64,000 nucleotides of DNA from Falsiroseomonas bella (GCF_003173615.1 NZ_QGNA01000001.1:806001-870000); one strand, 5' to 3'; counted from the stretch's first letter, positions 29,376 through 39,230 are shown. Made by a program: numbers and translations. Notes: generated by a model not told the origin, from the letters alone.

Positions 29376-30329
29376 GTGTTCGACCTGCCCGCCCTGGAAG
29401 AGGCCGCCCGCCTGGTGCACGGCGTCTTCCCGCCGACGCCGCAATATGCCTGGCCGCTGCTGGCACGGCGCGTAGGTGCCGAGCTCTGGGTCAAGCACGA
29501 GAACCACACGCCGACCGGCGCCTTCAAGGTCCGCGGCGGCATCACCTATTTCGATCGCCTGAAGCGCGAGCGGCCGGACGCGCGGGGCGTGATCTCCGCC
29601 ACGCGCGGCAACCACGGGCAGAGCCTCGCCTTCGCCGGCGCGCGCGCGGGCGTGCCCGTCACCATCGTGGTGCCACGCGGCAACAGCGTGGAGAAGAACG
29701 CGGCGATGCGCGCCTTCGGCGCGACGCTGATCGAGCATGGTGCGGATTTCGACGCCGCGCGTGTCGAGGCAGCGCGCCTGGCGGAGGGGCAGGGCCTCGT
29801 CTTCGCGCCCTCCTTCGCGCCGGCACTTGTTCTGGGTGTCGCGACCTATGCGCTGGAGCTGTTCCGGGCCGCGCCCAGGCTCGATGCGCTCTATGTCCCG
29901 GTCGGCCTCGGCTCCGGCATCTGCGGCTGCATCATGGCGCGCGACCTTCTCGGCCTGCCCACCGAGATCATCGGCGTGCAGAGCACCGAGGCGCCCGCCT
30001 ACGCGCTCTCCTTCGCCGCGGGCCATGTGGTGGAGACGCCGACCGCCAACACCCGCGCCGACGGCATGGCGACGCGCGTGCCCGATCCCGCGGCGCTGGC
30101 GATGATCCGCAAGGGCGCCGCGCGCATCGTCACCGTCACCGATGACGAGGTGGCGGCCGCGATCCGCGCCTACTGGCAGGACACGCACAACCTGGCGGAG
30201 GGTGCCGGCGCCGCGCCGCTCGCCGCGCTGCTGCAGGAGAAGGAACGGATGCAGGGCCGGCGCGTGGCCACCATCCTCTGCGGCGGCAACATCGACCTCG
30301 ACCTGTTCCGGAGCTGGGTGCTGGCATGA
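29376..30329 (+). CDS. PLP-dependent threonine/serine dehydratase-like lyase
   Basis: Fold-type II PLP enzyme of 317 aa. The Schiff-base lysine is in HTPTGAFKVRGG, the substrate-binding loop is SATRGNHGQSLAFAG, the phosphate-binding Gly-rich turn is PVGLGSGICG, and the C-terminal CGGNIDLDLF holds the pyridine-ring contact. There is no regulatory ACT domain, so this is the short catabolic type (threonine dehydratase, serine racemase or hydroxyaspartate lyase are all possible). GTG 29376 was chosen because GGAGG lies eight bases upstream. Its stop overlaps the amidohydrolase ATG (ATGA), so the two are cotranslated. Confidence 0.88.
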   Translation: MFDLPALEEAARLVHGVFPPTPQYAWPLLARRVGAELWVKHENHTPTGAFKVRGGITYFDRLKRERPDARGVISATRGNHGQSLAFAGARAGVPVTIVVPRGNSVEKNAAMRAFGATLIEHGADFDAARVEAARLAEGQGLVFAPSFAPALVLGVATYALELFRAAPRLDALYVPVGLGSGICGCIMARDLLGLPTEIIGVQSTEAPAYALSFAAGHVVETPTANTRADGMATRVPDPAALAMIRKGAARIVTVTDDEVAAAIRAYWQDTHNLAEGAGAAPLAALLQEKERMQGRRVATILCGGNIDLDLFRSWVLA

Positions 30330-31507
30330 CGACGCTGCTGATCCGCGATTGCCGCCTGCCCGACGGCGCCGCCGCCGACATCCTGGTGCGCGACGGCCGC
30401 ATCGCCGCGATCGGCCCCGGCCTCGACGCGCCGGCCGGCGCATCGGTGGAGGCGGCGCGCGGCCTGCTGGCGCTGCCCGCCTTCGTCGAGGGGCACACGC
30501 ATCTCGACAAGACGCTCTGGGGCATGGGGTGGTACCGCAACGAGGTCGGATCGCGGCTGATCGACCGCATCGACAACGAGCGGAACGAGCGCAAGCGCCT
30601 CGGCCTCGATCCGCGCCGCCAGGGCGAGCACATGGCGCGGATGTTCCTCGCCCTCGGCACCACGCGCATCCGCACCCATGCGGATGTGGACGTGGCCGTG
30701 GGCACCGCGCATTCCGATGCGCTCGTCGCGCTGCGCGATGCGATGCGCGGCACCATGGACATGCAGGTCGTCGCCTTCCCGCAATCCGGCCTGCTGATCC
30801 GACCCGGCACGCTGGAGCTGCTGGATGCGGCGCTGAGGAACGGCGCGGACATCGTCGGCGGCCTCGATCCCTCCGGCATCGACCGCGATCCGAAGGGGCA
30901 TCTGGATGCGGTGTTCGGGCTCTGCACGAAGCATGGCAAGCCGCTCGACATCCATCTGCACGAGCCCGGGGAGCTCGGCGCCTTCGCGCTCGACCTGATC
31001 ATCGAGCGCACGCTGGCGCTCGGCATGCAAGGCAAGGTCGTGGTCAGCCACGCCTTCTGCCTCGGCGAGGTTTCGCGCGCGCCCGCGCTCTACGAGGCGC
31101 TGGCCGAGGCCGGCATCGCGCTGGCCACCACCGCGCCACCCTCGCGCCCGGTCCCGTTGGTGAAGGCTGCGCGCGCGAGTGGAACAAAGATCTTTGCCGG
31201 CAATGACGGGATCCGCGACACCTGGGGCCCGTACGGCAAGCCGGACATGCTGCAGCGCGCGATGATCCTCGGCATGAAGAACGACCTGCGGCGCGACGAC
31301 GAGGTGGCGCTGGCCTTCGCCACCGTCAGCGACTGGGCCGCCGAGGCCTGCGGCTTCGAGACCTGCCGGCTTGCGGTCGGCGAACGCGCCGACCTCGTGC
31401 TGCTCGACGCCGAGACGCTGGCCGAGGCGGTGGTCGCGCAGCCGCCGCGCCGCGTCGTGATCAGCCATGGCCGGATCGTCGCGCGCGACGGCGCGCTGGT
31501 GGCGTAG
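30326..31507 (+). CDS. Amidohydrolase family protein (cytosine deaminase CodA-like)
   Basis: Metal-dependent hydrolase of 393 aa with the CodA-type TIM barrel. Metal ligands are visible as HTH in FVEGHTHLDKTLWG, His in DIHLHEPG, His in VVSHAFCLG, and Asp in FAGNDGIRDTWGPYG; the latter aligns with the HDD-containing loop of cytosine deaminase with Asn in place of its His. The N- and C-terminal beta-sandwich pieces (LLIRDCRLPDGAAADILVRD; RVVISHGRIVARDG) flank the barrel. The start overlaps the PLP-lyase stop. The substrate is unlikely to be assignable from sequence; a cyclic amide or amine linked to an amino acid is a reasonable guess. Confidence 0.87.
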   Translation: MTTLLIRDCRLPDGAAADILVRDGRIAAIGPGLDAPAGASVEAARGLLALPAFVEGHTHLDKTLWGMGWYRNEVGSRLIDRIDNERNERKRLGLDPRRQGEHMARMFLALGTTRIRTHADVDVAVGTAHSDALVALRDAMRGTMDMQVVAFPQSGLLIRPGTLELLDAALRNGADIVGGLDPSGIDRDPKGHLDAVFGLCTKHGKPLDIHLHEPGELGAFALDLIIERTLALGMQGKVVVSHAFCLGEVSRAPALYEALAEAGIALATTAPPSRPVPLVKAARASGTKIFAGNDGIRDTWGPYGKPDMLQRAMILGMKNDLRRDDEVALAFATVSDWAAEACGFETCRLAVGERADLVLLDAETLAEAVVAQPPRRVVISHGRIVARDGALVA

Positions 31508-31518
31508 GAGACGCGCAG

Positions 31519-31935
31519 ATGCCGCAGCAGATCACCAAGGGCTATCGCCAGCTCGTGGACGAGGCGAATGCGATCGTCGAAGAGATCGACGTGGATCGCG
31601 CGCGCGACCTCTACGGCCGCGAGGACGTGCAGTTCGTGGACATTCGCGACATCCGCGAGCTGGAACGGGAGGGCCGCGTGCCCGGTGCCTTCCACTGCCC
31701 GCGCGGCATGCTGGAATTCTGGATCGACCCCGCCAGCCCCTATGCCAAGCCGCAATTCCAGCAGGACAAGCATTTCGTGTTCTTCTGTGCCGGCGGACTG
31801 CGCAGCGCGCTGGCCGCGCGCGCCGCGCAGGAGATGGGGCTGAAGCCTGTTTCCCACCTCAAGGGCGGCTACGGCGCCTGGCGCGCCGCCGGCGGCGCGA
31901 CGGAGCCGCTGCCGCCGAAGCGACCGCCGGCGTGA
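31519..31935 (+). CDS. Rhodanese-like domain protein
   Basis: Single-domain rhodanese of 138 aa. It has the opening helix DRARDLYGREDVQFVDIRDI, the RELEREGRVPGAFHCPRGML motif and the active-site Cys in FFCAGGLRSALAA, followed by LKGGYGAWRAAGG. Such domains move sulfane sulfur or sense redox and sulfur state. It begins 11 bp after the amidohydrolase stop, so it is probably in the same operon, which suggests that sulfur chemistry accompanies the lyase and hydrolase, though that link is inference. Confidence 0.9.
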   Translation: MPQQITKGYRQLVDEANAIVEEIDVDRARDLYGREDVQFVDIRDIRELEREGRVPGAFHCPRGMLEFWIDPASPYAKPQFQQDKHFVFFCAGGLRSALAARAAQEMGLKPVSHLKGGYGAWRAAGGATEPLPPKRPPA

Positions 31936-32060
31936 CGCTTCGCGGATCAGGGCAACGTGCCGGCCGGCGAAGCCGGCCGAGCGGCCGAATGGCCGCCGCG
32001 GCCAGTGCCGCGAAGCCAAGCGCGCGGATGCGCGCGCCCGGCGTCTGAGGGCTCAAGAAG

Positions 32061-32393
32061 ATGAAGATCCCGGAACTTCCCTTCACGGTCACCGACTGGT
32101 CGCAGGTGGAGCCCACGCGCCATCCCGGTGAGACCGGCCATGCGCTGTGGCGCACGCTGAACATCGGCGAGCTGCGCGTGCGCATGGTGGAGTATTCGCC
32201 CGGCTACCTCGCCGACCACTGGTGCGACCGCGGCCATGTCCTCTTCGTCGTCGAAGGCGAACTCGAGACCGAGCTCCGCGACGGCAGACGCTTCACCCTG
32301 AAGCCCGGCATGTCCTACCAGGTCTCCGATTTCGGCGACGCCGCGCACCGCTCCGCCACGCGGACCGGTGCGCGGCTCTTCATCGTGGATTGA
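32061..32393 (+). CDS. DHCW-motif cupin-fold protein
   Basis: Small cupin of 110 aa. The family-defining DHWC sequence is present in YLADHWCDRGHVLFVVEGEL, followed by the second cupin motif with SYQVSDFGDAAHRS. The fold binds a metal in many relatives, but the role of this subfamily is not known. It starts 125 bp after the rhodanese gene; the gap holds no open frame, so cotranscription is uncertain. Convergent with the lectin-like gene downstream. Confidence 0.85.
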   Translation: MKIPELPFTVTDWSQVEPTRHPGETGHALWRTLNIGELRVRMVEYSPGYLADHWCDRGHVLFVVEGELETELRDGRRFTLKPGMSYQVSDFGDAAHRSATRTGARLFIVD

Positions 32394-32406
32394 GGGCAGC
32401 CCCGGC

Positions 32407-33072
32407 TCAGTTCACGGCGAAGCAGTAGAACAGGCCGGCTCCGCCGCTGCTGCGCAGGTTGTCCTGGCTGCAGCCGCGCGAGGGATGCGAAGTGTTCCAG
32501 GACTTCGCCGCATCCGACTCGTCCAGCCCGATGCGGTCGTGATGGCCCACCATCGCCGAACCTTCGCCGCCGCTGTAGGTCCAGTTGCGGCAGGTGCGGT
32601 CCTGCCCCGCGGCAAAGGCCGTGCCGTCCGCCTGCGACCCGGTCAGCACGTCATGCTCGTTCGGCGTGTCGCCGCGGCCGTTCACCACCTGCCCGCGCTC
32701 GTTCACGTTGGTCTGCTTGGTCATGGCGTTGGCCGGCGAGTGCAGGTCCGCGACGCTGCGCGCGATCACCACGCCCCTGGCGTTCTGCCACGGCCCGTTG
32801 CCGATGCGGTCACGGGCATTCACCGCGCCCTGGCCCTGCGTGCTGAGATAGGCGCGCCAGGTGCGGTTGCCCGCGCCCGCCGCCTGCGCCAGCGCCTGGC
32901 AATGCGCATCGGCACCCGCCAGACCGCCGAGATCGGCGCCGCGGCCGATGCCGGTGCTCGTGACGAAGAAGGTCATCGCGGCCGGATCGGGCGCGGGCGA
33001 CTGCGCATCGGCGGCCGGCAGGGCGGCAAGCAGGCAGCCGCCCGCAAGCAGGGCCTTCACACTGTTTCGCAT
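32407..33072 (-). CDS. Predicted secreted lectin-fold (endostatin-like) protein
   Basis: A 221-aa product with a signal peptide (MRNSVKALLAGGCLLAALPA-ADA). The mature part reads MTFFVTSTGIGRGADLGGLA, then ADAHCQALAQAAGAGNRTWR, later GNGPWQNARGVVI, TCRNWTYSGG, and GLFYCFAVN at the C-terminus. Cys spacing and Trp-rich segments match C-type-lectin/endostatin-like domains annotated as lectins in related genera. ATG 33072 has GGAGGAA six bases upstream. Extracellular carbohydrate or matrix binding is inferred. Monocistronic on the minus strand. Confidence 0.75.
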   Translation of the reverse strand: MRNSVKALLAGGCLLAALPAADAQSPAPDPAAMTFFVTSTGIGRGADLGGLAGADAHCQALAQAAGAGNRTWRAYLSTQGQGAVNARDRIGNGPWQNARGVVIARSVADLHSPANAMTKQTNVNERGQVVNGRGDTPNEHDVLTGSQADGTAFAAGQDRTCRNWTYSGGEGSAMVGHHDRIGLDESDAAKSWNTSHPSRGCSQDNLRSSGGAGLFYCFAVN

Positions 33073-33150
33073 GGCGTTCCTCCGCGGCCCGGGCGGAATG
33101 CCCGCCGCGCAGGAAGCATGCACGTTAGTCGCGGCAGGCGAAATGAAAAT

Positions 33151-33585
33151 TCAGATGATCTGGTAGCGCGCCTTGGCCGCCCGCTCGATGGCGCCGGCGA
33201 TCAGCCGGTCCAGGTCGAGGCCGATCCGCAGGTCCTGGAGGAACTGCAGCTCCTCCTGCGTCGCCTCGCCATCCGCGGCGCAGACCTCGCAGGCCAGCAG
33301 ATAGGCCGTCTCGCGCAGGCGCATCGGCAGCGCGTCGCGCAGCAGCGTCATCGCCTGGTCCAGGCCGTCGCTGCGCCCGAGCAACCGGGTGACCGCATCG
33401 GTCACCGTCTCGATCTCGCGGCTGTGAAAGTCGCTGAAGGCCGGCAGTTCCTGCACGAGACGGCTCATCATGCCGAGCTCGGCATCGGACATCGGGCCGT
33501 CGGCGACCGACATCAGCACCATGGCGCAGACCAGCGCCTCCTGGGCGGTGAAGGGCGCGATGGGGGTCGCGCTGCGGGCAGTCAT
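33151..33585 (-). CDS. TerB-like tellurite-resistance family protein
   Basis: A 144-aa all-helical protein of the TerB/DjlA N-domain type. The repeated acidic pattern is visible: ALVCAMVLMSVADGPMSDAE, then YLLACEVCAADGEATQEELQ. This D-G-x-x-x-x-E arrangement binds metal in TerB-fold proteins. No terACDEF genes are near, so tellurite resistance is not implied. ATG 33585 (GGAGAGG nearby) was preferred over an upstream TTG at 33600. It lies 78 bp upstream of the lectin-like gene on the same strand. Confidence 0.85.
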   Translation of the reverse strand: MTARSATPIAPFTAQEALVCAMVLMSVADGPMSDAELGMMSRLVQELPAFSDFHSREIETVTDAVTRLLGRSDGLDQAMTLLRDALPMRLRETAYLLACEVCAADGEATQEELQFLQDLRIGLDLDRLIAGAIERAAKARYQII

Positions 33586-33790
33586 GGGCCTCTCCGGCAA
33601 ACCAGGGTTGATCCTCCCTTGCGCGGCGCCGCCCGCGGGTCAAGCCGCGGCGCGGTCACGTCTCCCGCATCGCGGAAACCCGTCCCGCCCGGGCCCGCAC
33701 CACCGGCACGCCCGGGCGGAAGCTTTCCATGCTGGCACCTTGAGAATATGCGAACACCATTATTGACTGGGCCGGCAGGAGGGCGCGGTC

Positions 33791-34708
33791 ATGGGTCGGG
33801 ATCGGCGAAGCGCAGCAGCATGCCGCCGGCTCGGCGGTGCCGTCCTGGTGCTGGCTGCCGTGAGCCTGGCGGGTTGCACGCAGCCCGATCCGGTGACCTC
33901 GGCGGGCGCCGACCTTGCCCGGGTGCGCGCCGGCCTGCCGGCCGCGCCCCTGCCGCTTCGCGCCGGCCTGCACGAATCGCCTTCGATCGCCGGCGCCAGC
34001 CCGGCGACGGCCGGCAATGTCGCCGCGATCGCGCTGGGACTGCCCGCGGGCGGCGTCCTCTACGGCATGGTCGGGCTCTGCCAGGGCGTCTCCGATCCGC
34101 TCGGCCTGCTCGTCTGCATCCCGATCGGCGCCGGGATCGGGGGGATCGTCGGCGTCGGCGCCGCGGTCACCGAACTGGCGCATGTCACCACCTCCGAAGA
34201 GCCACTGGCCGAGGCCGCGGCGCGGCTCCGGCTCCGGGCGGCTCCGGAACGCCTCGGCGCCTGCCTGCGGGACGCGCTGGTGGCGCGCTCAGGAGGCCGG
34301 ATGGTCCTGGCCGCTGACGGGACCGAAGGGGCGCTCGTCGCCTCCTTCAACGCCGTCGGCCTGGTGTCCGAGCAGTCCGGCCAGCTGAACCCCTCCGACC
34401 CGCAGCTTCGGCTGGCGCTCTCGGTGCAGGGCGAGCTCCCGCCCGCCGCGGCGGGGGATCCGGCGAAGCGCCGATGGAGCTGGCGCAGCGAGGCGCATCG
34501 CTTCTCCGACTGGGCCGCGCCGGATGGCGCAACCTTCGAGCGGGAGCTCGGCCTCGGCATCGGCCTGCTGACCCGCCGCATCCTCGGTGATGTCTTCCCG
34601 CAGGACCTCCCGGCGGGGCCCCGCCTGTCCGCCGCGGAGCAGGACGCGCAGCGCCTTGCCTGCCCGCCCCCGGCCGGCGCCGTCACGCCGCCCGCAGCTG
34701 CGCCGTGA
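33791..34708 (+). CDS. Predicted lipoprotein, unknown function
   Basis: A 305-aa product with a lipoprotein signal: basic [16 protein letters not shown], hydrophobic [12 protein letters not shown] and lipobox SLAGC, giving Cys29 as the lipidated residue. A Gly-rich hydrophobic segment ([34 protein letters not shown]) at about residues 90-125 could enter the membrane. The C-terminal half has mixed alpha/beta character with [21 protein letters not shown] do not recognise a family. Its last 26 bp overlap the end of the convergent chemoreceptor gene. Confidence 0.75.
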   Translation: MGRDRRSAAACRRLGGAVLVLAAVSLAGCTQPDPVTSAGADLARVRAGLPAAPLPLRAGLHESPSIAGASPATAGNVAAIALGLPAGGVLYGMVGLCQGVSDPLGLLVCIPIGAGIGGIVGVGAAVTELAHVTTSEEPLAEAAARLRLRAAPERLGACLRDALVARSGGRMVLAADGTEGALVASFNAVGLVSEQSGQLNPSDPQLRLALSVQGELPPAAAGDPAKRRWSWRSEAHRFSDWAAPDGATFERELGLGIGLLTRRILGDVFPQDLPAGPRLSAAEQDAQRLACPPPAGAVTPPAAAP

Positions 34709-36383
34709 AGTCGTTGACCTGGGTGCGGATCGCCGCGGCCTGCGCGCCCACATCGGCGCCGGCCTTGCGCACGCGCGCGATGCCGCCCGCGCCCGCCGCG
34801 ACATCCTCGGTCAGCTGAGCGATCTCCCCCGCCGCCTCGCTGGTGCCGGACGCCGCCTGGGCGGCATGGCGCGCGATCTCCCGCGTGGCGGCGCCCTGCT
34901 GCTCCACCGCGGCGGCGATCGCGCCGGTCACCTCCTCCATCCGGCCGACCGAGCCGGCGATGCCGCGCACCGCCGCCACCGCCTGCTCCGTTGCGCCGCG
35001 CATCGCCGCGATCTGGGAGGCGATCTCCTCGGTCGCCTTGGCGGTCTGCGCGGCGAGCGACTTCACCTCGCCCGCGACCACCGCGAAGCCCTTGCCGGCC
35101 TCGCCCGCGCGCGCCGCCTCGATCGTCGCGTTCAGCGCCAGCAGGTTGGTCTGGCCGGCGATGTCGCTGATCAGGCGCACCACGTCGCCGATGCGCGCCG
35201 CTGCCTCCGACAGGCTCGCCACCGTGCCGTCGGAGGCGCGCGCCGCCGCCGCCGCCTCCTGCGCGGTGCGCGCGCCTTCCGCCACCTGGCGCGTGATCTC
35301 CGCCACGGAGGCGGCGAGTTCCTCCGCCGCAGCCGCCACGGCATGGACGTTCTCCGTCGCGCCGGAGAGGCGCGCCGCGCCGTCGCGCGCGCGCCCCGCG
35401 CCACGCTCCCCGGCCGTGCCCGCCGCATCCGCCGCGTCGCGCAGTTCGCCCGCCGCGGCGATCAGCCGCGATGCGGCCTCGCCCACGCTGGCCTCGAGCC
35501 GCACGGCGCTCTCCGCCCGCTCCGCGAGAAGCCGGGCCTGCGCCGCCTCGCGCGCGGCCTCCGCCTCCGCCTGTGCCGCCTTCGCCGCCTGCGCCGCATC
35601 GCGCAGCGCGGCGACGGCGCGGCCGATCGCGCCCAGCTCGTCGGCACGATCGGTGCAGGGCACTTCGGTATCGAGCCGGCCGGCCGCGATCCCGTTCAGG
35701 CTGGCCGCGAGGCCGCCGAGCGGCCGCAACTGGCGCCGCAGCAGCAGCCAGAGCAGCACGGCAACCGCGGCCAGCACCGCGACGCCGGCCAGGACCGCAT
35801 GCATGACGGCGGCATCCTGCATGGCCGCGATCTCGTCGAGCGGCAGGCCGACGAAGAGGATGCCGACGGTCTGGCCCGCATGGTCGAAGACCGGATCGTA
35901 GATCGTGAGATAGGGCCGGCCGAGGATCGTCGTCTCGCCGCGGAAGGCGTTGCCGGCGCGGATCGCGTCACGCACCGGCCCGGCCGCGAGGGCGGTTCCG
36001 GTGGCGCGTCCTCCGTTCGCGCCGGGCACGGTGGTGGCGATGCGCGTCTCCCCGGCAAAGATCGTCGCCACGCCGCCACCGACCGTGCTGATCCGGTCCA
36101 CGATCTCCGTCTGGCCGTTGAGCTCCGTCCCGCTCAGCAGCAGGCGGTCGCCCTCCAGCGTCCACTCGCTGCCGAAATCGCCGAGCAGCAGGTACATGAG
36201 CCGCAGGTTGCTCTCCAGCTGTTCGCCGGCCAATTCACGGGCGCGCTCGCGCAGGTCGTTCACGGTGACCGTGGTGAGCGCCGCCAGGCCGACGCCGAGG
36301 CAGGCCAGGCTGACCAGCAGGATGCGCGCGCGCACCCCGAGCTTCGTCCATCGGACGGTTGCGCCGCGCAGTTTCGCCAGCAT
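34683..36383 (-). CDS. Methyl-accepting chemotaxis protein
   Basis: Chemoreceptor of 566 aa. TM1 ([20 protein letters not shown]) and TM2 ([19 protein letters not shown], about residues 195-215) bracket a periplasmic single-Cache-type sensor ([40 protein letters not shown]). A HAMP region follows, then a long Ala-rich coiled coil with the signalling tip [26 protein letters not shown]. There is no C-terminal CheR pentapeptide. No che genes are in the window. GGAGGACC lies just before the ATG. The ligand is unknown; sCache_3-type sensors often bind small carboxylates. Confidence 0.94.
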   Translation of the reverse strand: MLAKLRGATVRWTKLGVRARILLVSLACLGVGLAALTTVTVNDLRERARELAGEQLESNLRLMYLLLGDFGSEWTLEGDRLLLSGTELNGQTEIVDRISTVGGGVATIFAGETRIATTVPGANGGRATGTALAAGPVRDAIRAGNAFRGETTILGRPYLTIYDPVFDHAGQTVGILFVGLPLDEIAAMQDAAVMHAVLAGVAVLAAVAVLLWLLLRRQLRPLGGLAASLNGIAAGRLDTEVPCTDRADELGAIGRAVAALRDAAQAAKAAQAEAEAAREAAQARLLAERAESAVRLEASVGEAASRLIAAAGELRDAADAAGTAGERGAGRARDGAARLSGATENVHAVAAAAEELAASVAEITRQVAEGARTAQEAAAAARASDGTVASLSEAAARIGDVVRLISDIAGQTNLLALNATIEAARAGEAGKGFAVVAGEVKSLAAQTAKATEEIASQIAAMRGATEQAVAAVRGIAGSVGRMEEVTGAIAAAVEQQGAATREIARHAAQAASGTSEAAGEIAQLTEDVAAGAGGIARVRKAGADVGAQAAAIRTQVNDFTAQLRAA

Positions 36384-36497
36384 GGAGGTCCTCCGCCAAC
36401 TTGCCGGGGCGGAGGATCGGCGGCTTGCATGAAGGCTTCATGAAGTCGCATGGGCCGGATCGGCGTATGCCCCGCCGGCGCCGGGGCGCCCTTTCCG

Positions 36498-37454
36498 CTA
36501 ACCCTGGCCGAGCGCCCAGAGCAGCACGCCCTTCTGCGCGTGCAGCCGGTTCTCCGCCTCGTCGAACACCACGCTCTGCGGCCCGTCCATCACCTCGTCG
36601 GTGATCTCCTCGCCACGATGCGCCGGCAGGCAGTGCATCACGATCGCGTCGGGCGCGGCATGGCGCAGCAGCCCGGCGTTCAGCTGATAGGGCGCCAGCA
36701 GGTTGTGGCGGTTGATCGTCGCCGCATCCGGCTTCTCGTCCGACATGCTGACCCAGGTGTCGGTGACGACGCAGCGCGCGCCGCGCACCGCGGCCTGCGG
36801 GTCCGAGGTCAGCTCGATCGCGGCACCTTCCCTGCGCGCCCATTCGATCAGCTCGGCGGGCGGGGCGAGTTCGGGCGGCGTGGCGATGCGCAGCACGAAG
36901 CCGAAGCGCGCGGCGGCCTGGATGAAGGACTGCGCGACGTTGTTGCCGTCGCCGGTCCAGGCGACGGTCTGCCCGGCGATCGGGCCGCGATGCTCCTCGA
37001 AGGTCATCACATCGGCCATGATCTGGCAGGGATGCGACACGTCGGTCAGGCCGTTGATCACCGGCACCGTCGCGTGCTCCGCAAGCTCGCGGATCTTCGC
37101 CACGTTGTCGGTCCGCAGCATGATCGCGTCCACGTAGCGCGACAGAACGCGCGCGGTGTCCGCCGGCGTCTCGCCGCGGCCGAGCTGCATATCCTTCGAC
37201 GACAGCACGATCACCTCGCCCCCGAGCTGGCGGATGCCGACCTCGAAGGAGACGCGGGTGCGGGTGGAGGGCTTCTCGAAGATCAGCGCGACATGCTTGC
37301 CGGCCAGCGGCCTGCCGCCGACGGCGCCCTTCTTCGCCTGCACGCCGAGATCCAGCATCCGGCGCAGCGTCGCCGCGTCGTGGTCCATGATCTCGAGGAA
37401 GTGGCGCGGGGGCGCCTGGCCGGCGCCCCCCGTCACCTTGAGCGCAGCGCTCAC
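36498..37454 (-). CDS. argF: Ornithine carbamoyltransferase
   Basis: Makes citrulline from ornithine and carbamoyl phosphate in arginine synthesis. The 318-aa product has the carbamoyl-phosphate loop [13 protein letters not shown], the [14 protein letters not shown] motif and the ornithine/catalytic [10 protein letters not shown]. Length is normal. The start overlaps the argD stop by 4 bp, so both are in one operon; in many alphaproteobacteria hslO follows, but here it is about 10 kb away. Confidence 0.97.
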   Translation of the reverse strand: MSAALKVTGGAGQAPPRHFLEIMDHDAATLRRMLDLGVQAKKGAVGGRPLAGKHVALIFEKPSTRTRVSFEVGIRQLGGEVIVLSSKDMQLGRGETPADTARVLSRYVDAIMLRTDNVAKIRELAEHATVPVINGLTDVSHPCQIMADVMTFEEHRGPIAGQTVAWTGDGNNVAQSFIQAAARFGFVLRIATPPELAPPAELIEWARREGAAIELTSDPQAAVRGARCVVTDTWVSMSDEKPDAATINRHNLLAPYQLNAGLLRHAAPDAIVMHCLPAHRGEEITDEVMDGPQSVVFDEAENRLHAQKGVLLWALGQG

Positions 37455-38647
37455 TGCGCCGCCGCCTTCTGCGGCGTCACCCTCAGGCAGGCGCGGTCGA
37501 GCAGCGCGACGGCCTCATCCGCATCCGCATCGGTGATGATCAGCGGCGGCGCGACGCGCAGCACGTTCATCCCCGCCGCGACCGTCAGCAGCCCTTCCGC
37601 CGCCGCGGCTTCCTGCAGCGCGGAATTGGTCACCGCCTCCTGCAAGCGCAGGCCGAGCAGCAGCCCGGCGCCCTGCACGCCCGCGATCACATCGGGGTGG
37701 CGGCGCGCCAGGCCCTCAAGCCCGCGCCACAGATGCCGCGCCACGCGATCCACGCCGTCGAGGAAGCCGGGCGCCAGCACCACGTCCAGCACCGCGTTGC
37801 CCGCCGCGCAGGCCAGCGGATTGCCGCCATAGGTGTGGCCATGCGTGCCGGGCTTCAGGTGCTTCGCCACATGCTCCTTGGCGAAGACCGCACCCAGCGG
37901 GAAGCCGCCGCCGATGCCCTTGGCCGAGGACATCACATCCGGCTCGATCCCGGCCCATTGATGCGCCCAGAGCTTGCCCGAGCGGCCCATGCCGGTCTGC
38001 ACCTCGTCCAGCGCCAGCAGCAGCCCGAACTCGTCGCAGACCGCGCGCAGTTCCTGCAGGAAGCGCAGCGAGGCCGGGCGCACGCCGCCCTCGCCCTGCA
38101 CCGGCTCGATCAGGATCGCCGCCGTCTCCTTGCCGATGGCGTCGCGCACGGCGTTCATGTTGCCGAAGGGCACATGGTCGAAGCCCTCCACCGGCGGGCC
38201 GAAGCCGGCGAGATACTTCGCGTTGCCGGTGGCCGAGATCATCGCCAGCGTGCGGCCGTGGAAGGCGCCCTCGAAGCAGATGGTGCGGAAGCGCTCGGGG
38301 TGGCCGTTCTCGGCGTGATACTTGCGGACGGCCTTGATCATGCCCTCGTTCGCCTCGGCGCCCGAGTTGCAGAACAGCACGCTGTCCGCGAACGAAGCCT
38401 CCACGTGACGCCGGGCGAGTTCCTCGGCCTGCGGCACGCGATACAGGTTGGAGACGTGCATCACCTTCGCGGCCTGCTCGGCGATGGCCTTCACCAGATG
38501 CGGATGACCGTGGCCGATGGAGCTGGTCGCGATGCCCGCGCCGAAATCGAGGAATCGTCGCCCGTCCGCCGTCCACAGACGCGCACCCTCGCCCCGCTCG
38601 AAGGCAAGGTCGGCGCGGGCATAGTTCGGCATCAGGGCGGGGATCAC
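37451..38647 (-). CDS. argD: Acetylornithine aminotransferase (class III PLP)
   Basis: PLP enzyme of 398 aa, converting N-acetylglutamate semialdehyde to N-acetylornithine in the arginine pathway. Features: [20 protein letters not shown] near the N-terminus, [15 protein letters not shown] (PLP phosphate), [20 protein letters not shown] and the Schiff-base lysine in [20 protein letters not shown]. The coupled argF supports ArgD rather than another class III aminotransferase; the enzyme may also act as succinyldiaminopimelate aminotransferase, as in some relatives. Confidence 0.95.
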   Translation of the reverse strand: MIPALMPNYARADLAFERGEGARLWTADGRRFLDFGAGIATSSIGHGHPHLVKAIAEQAAKVMHVSNLYRVPQAEELARRHVEASFADSVLFCNSGAEANEGMIKAVRKYHAENGHPERFRTICFEGAFHGRTLAMISATGNAKYLAGFGPPVEGFDHVPFGNMNAVRDAIGKETAAILIEPVQGEGGVRPASLRFLQELRAVCDEFGLLLALDEVQTGMGRSGKLWAHQWAGIEPDVMSSAKGIGGGFPLGAVFAKEHVAKHLKPGTHGHTYGGNPLACAAGNAVLDVVLAPGFLDGVDRVARHLWRGLEGLARRHPDVIAGVQGAGLLLGLRLQEAVTNSALQEAAAAEGLLTVAAGMNVLRVAPPLIITDADADEAVALLDRACLRVTPQKAAAQ

Positions 38648-38755
38648 GATGGTTCCTCGCTTCCTCCAGCTCCGCGCGGGCCGCGGGCGACATGCCCAGC
38701 CAGGCGCGGAAGCCGGTGAAAATGCCTCAATCCCCGGGACGGGTCAAAACGCGAA

Positions 38756-38787
38756 GGGCCGGCGAGGCATGCGCGCCCCGCCGGCCC
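38756..38787 (-). terminator. Predicted terminator for the minus-strand lipoprotein gene
   Basis: GGGCCGGCG (38756-38764) pairs with CGCCGGCCC (38779-38787). Read on the minus strand the stem is followed by TTCGCGTTTTGACC, a short T-tract, and lies 21 bp after the stop of the gene ending at 38809. The stem-loop has a 14-nt loop. Confidence 0.55.
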
Positions 38788-38808
38788 GGCATGAATCGAC
38801 GCCGCAGA

Positions 38809-39162
38809 TTACTGCCGCACGCCGCCGCTGTTCGACGGATAGGCGCCCGAGGTGTTCGACCCCGTCGCGCGGTCATAGGCGCGCTCGGCGGCGGTTCCCG
38901 GCGGGTTGGCCGGCGTGCCGTCACGCTGCGACGGATAGGCGCCCGAGACATTCGTGCCGGCCGCGCGATCCAGGGCGCGCTCGGCCGCGGTGCCGGCGGG
39001 GTTGTTGCCGGTGCCGTCGGCCGTGGTGCGGGGGCTGTCCGTGGCCCGGTCATAGGCGCGCTGCGCCGCGGTCGAGGGCGGGTTGCCGGGGGCGCCGTCG
39101 CGCGAATCGGCGCAGGCCACGACGGGCAGCGCGAGCGCCGCCAGGAGAAGGAAGCGGGTCAT
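38809..39162 (-). CDS. Small lipoprotein built of three DGTxxNPPGTAAxRAxDRA repeats
   Basis: A 117-aa product with a lipobox (LALPVVAC, Cys17) and then three repeats beginning at residues 22, 49 and 81: DGAPGNPPSTAAQRAYDRAT, DGTGNNPAGTAAERALDRAA and DGTPANPPGTAAERAYDRAT, joined by Ser/Gly/Tyr-rich linkers (TNVSGAYPSQR, SNTSGAYPSNS). Gly-Asn-Pro turns followed by a short Ala-rich helix are predicted by inspection. I do not know this family. The next upstream gene on the strand, a PRC-barrel protein, carries two copies of the same motif, so the two are probably functionally linked at the envelope. Confidence 0.75.
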   Translation of the reverse strand: MTRFLLLAALALPVVACADSRDGAPGNPPSTAAQRAYDRATDSPRTTADGTGNNPAGTAAERALDRAAGTNVSGAYPSQRDGTPANPPGTAAERAYDRATGSNTSGAYPSNSGGVRQ

Positions 39163-39230
39163 GCAGGGATCCTTGTGTCCGAAGGGCCCGGCCGCGCCTC
39201 GGCGGCCGGGCAGGTGGGCATCGCCGGGGC

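Noticed and set aside
33151..33585. Tellurite-resistance operon
   Set aside because: Only a TerB-fold protein is present, with no other ter genes; the fold alone does not imply tellurite resistance.
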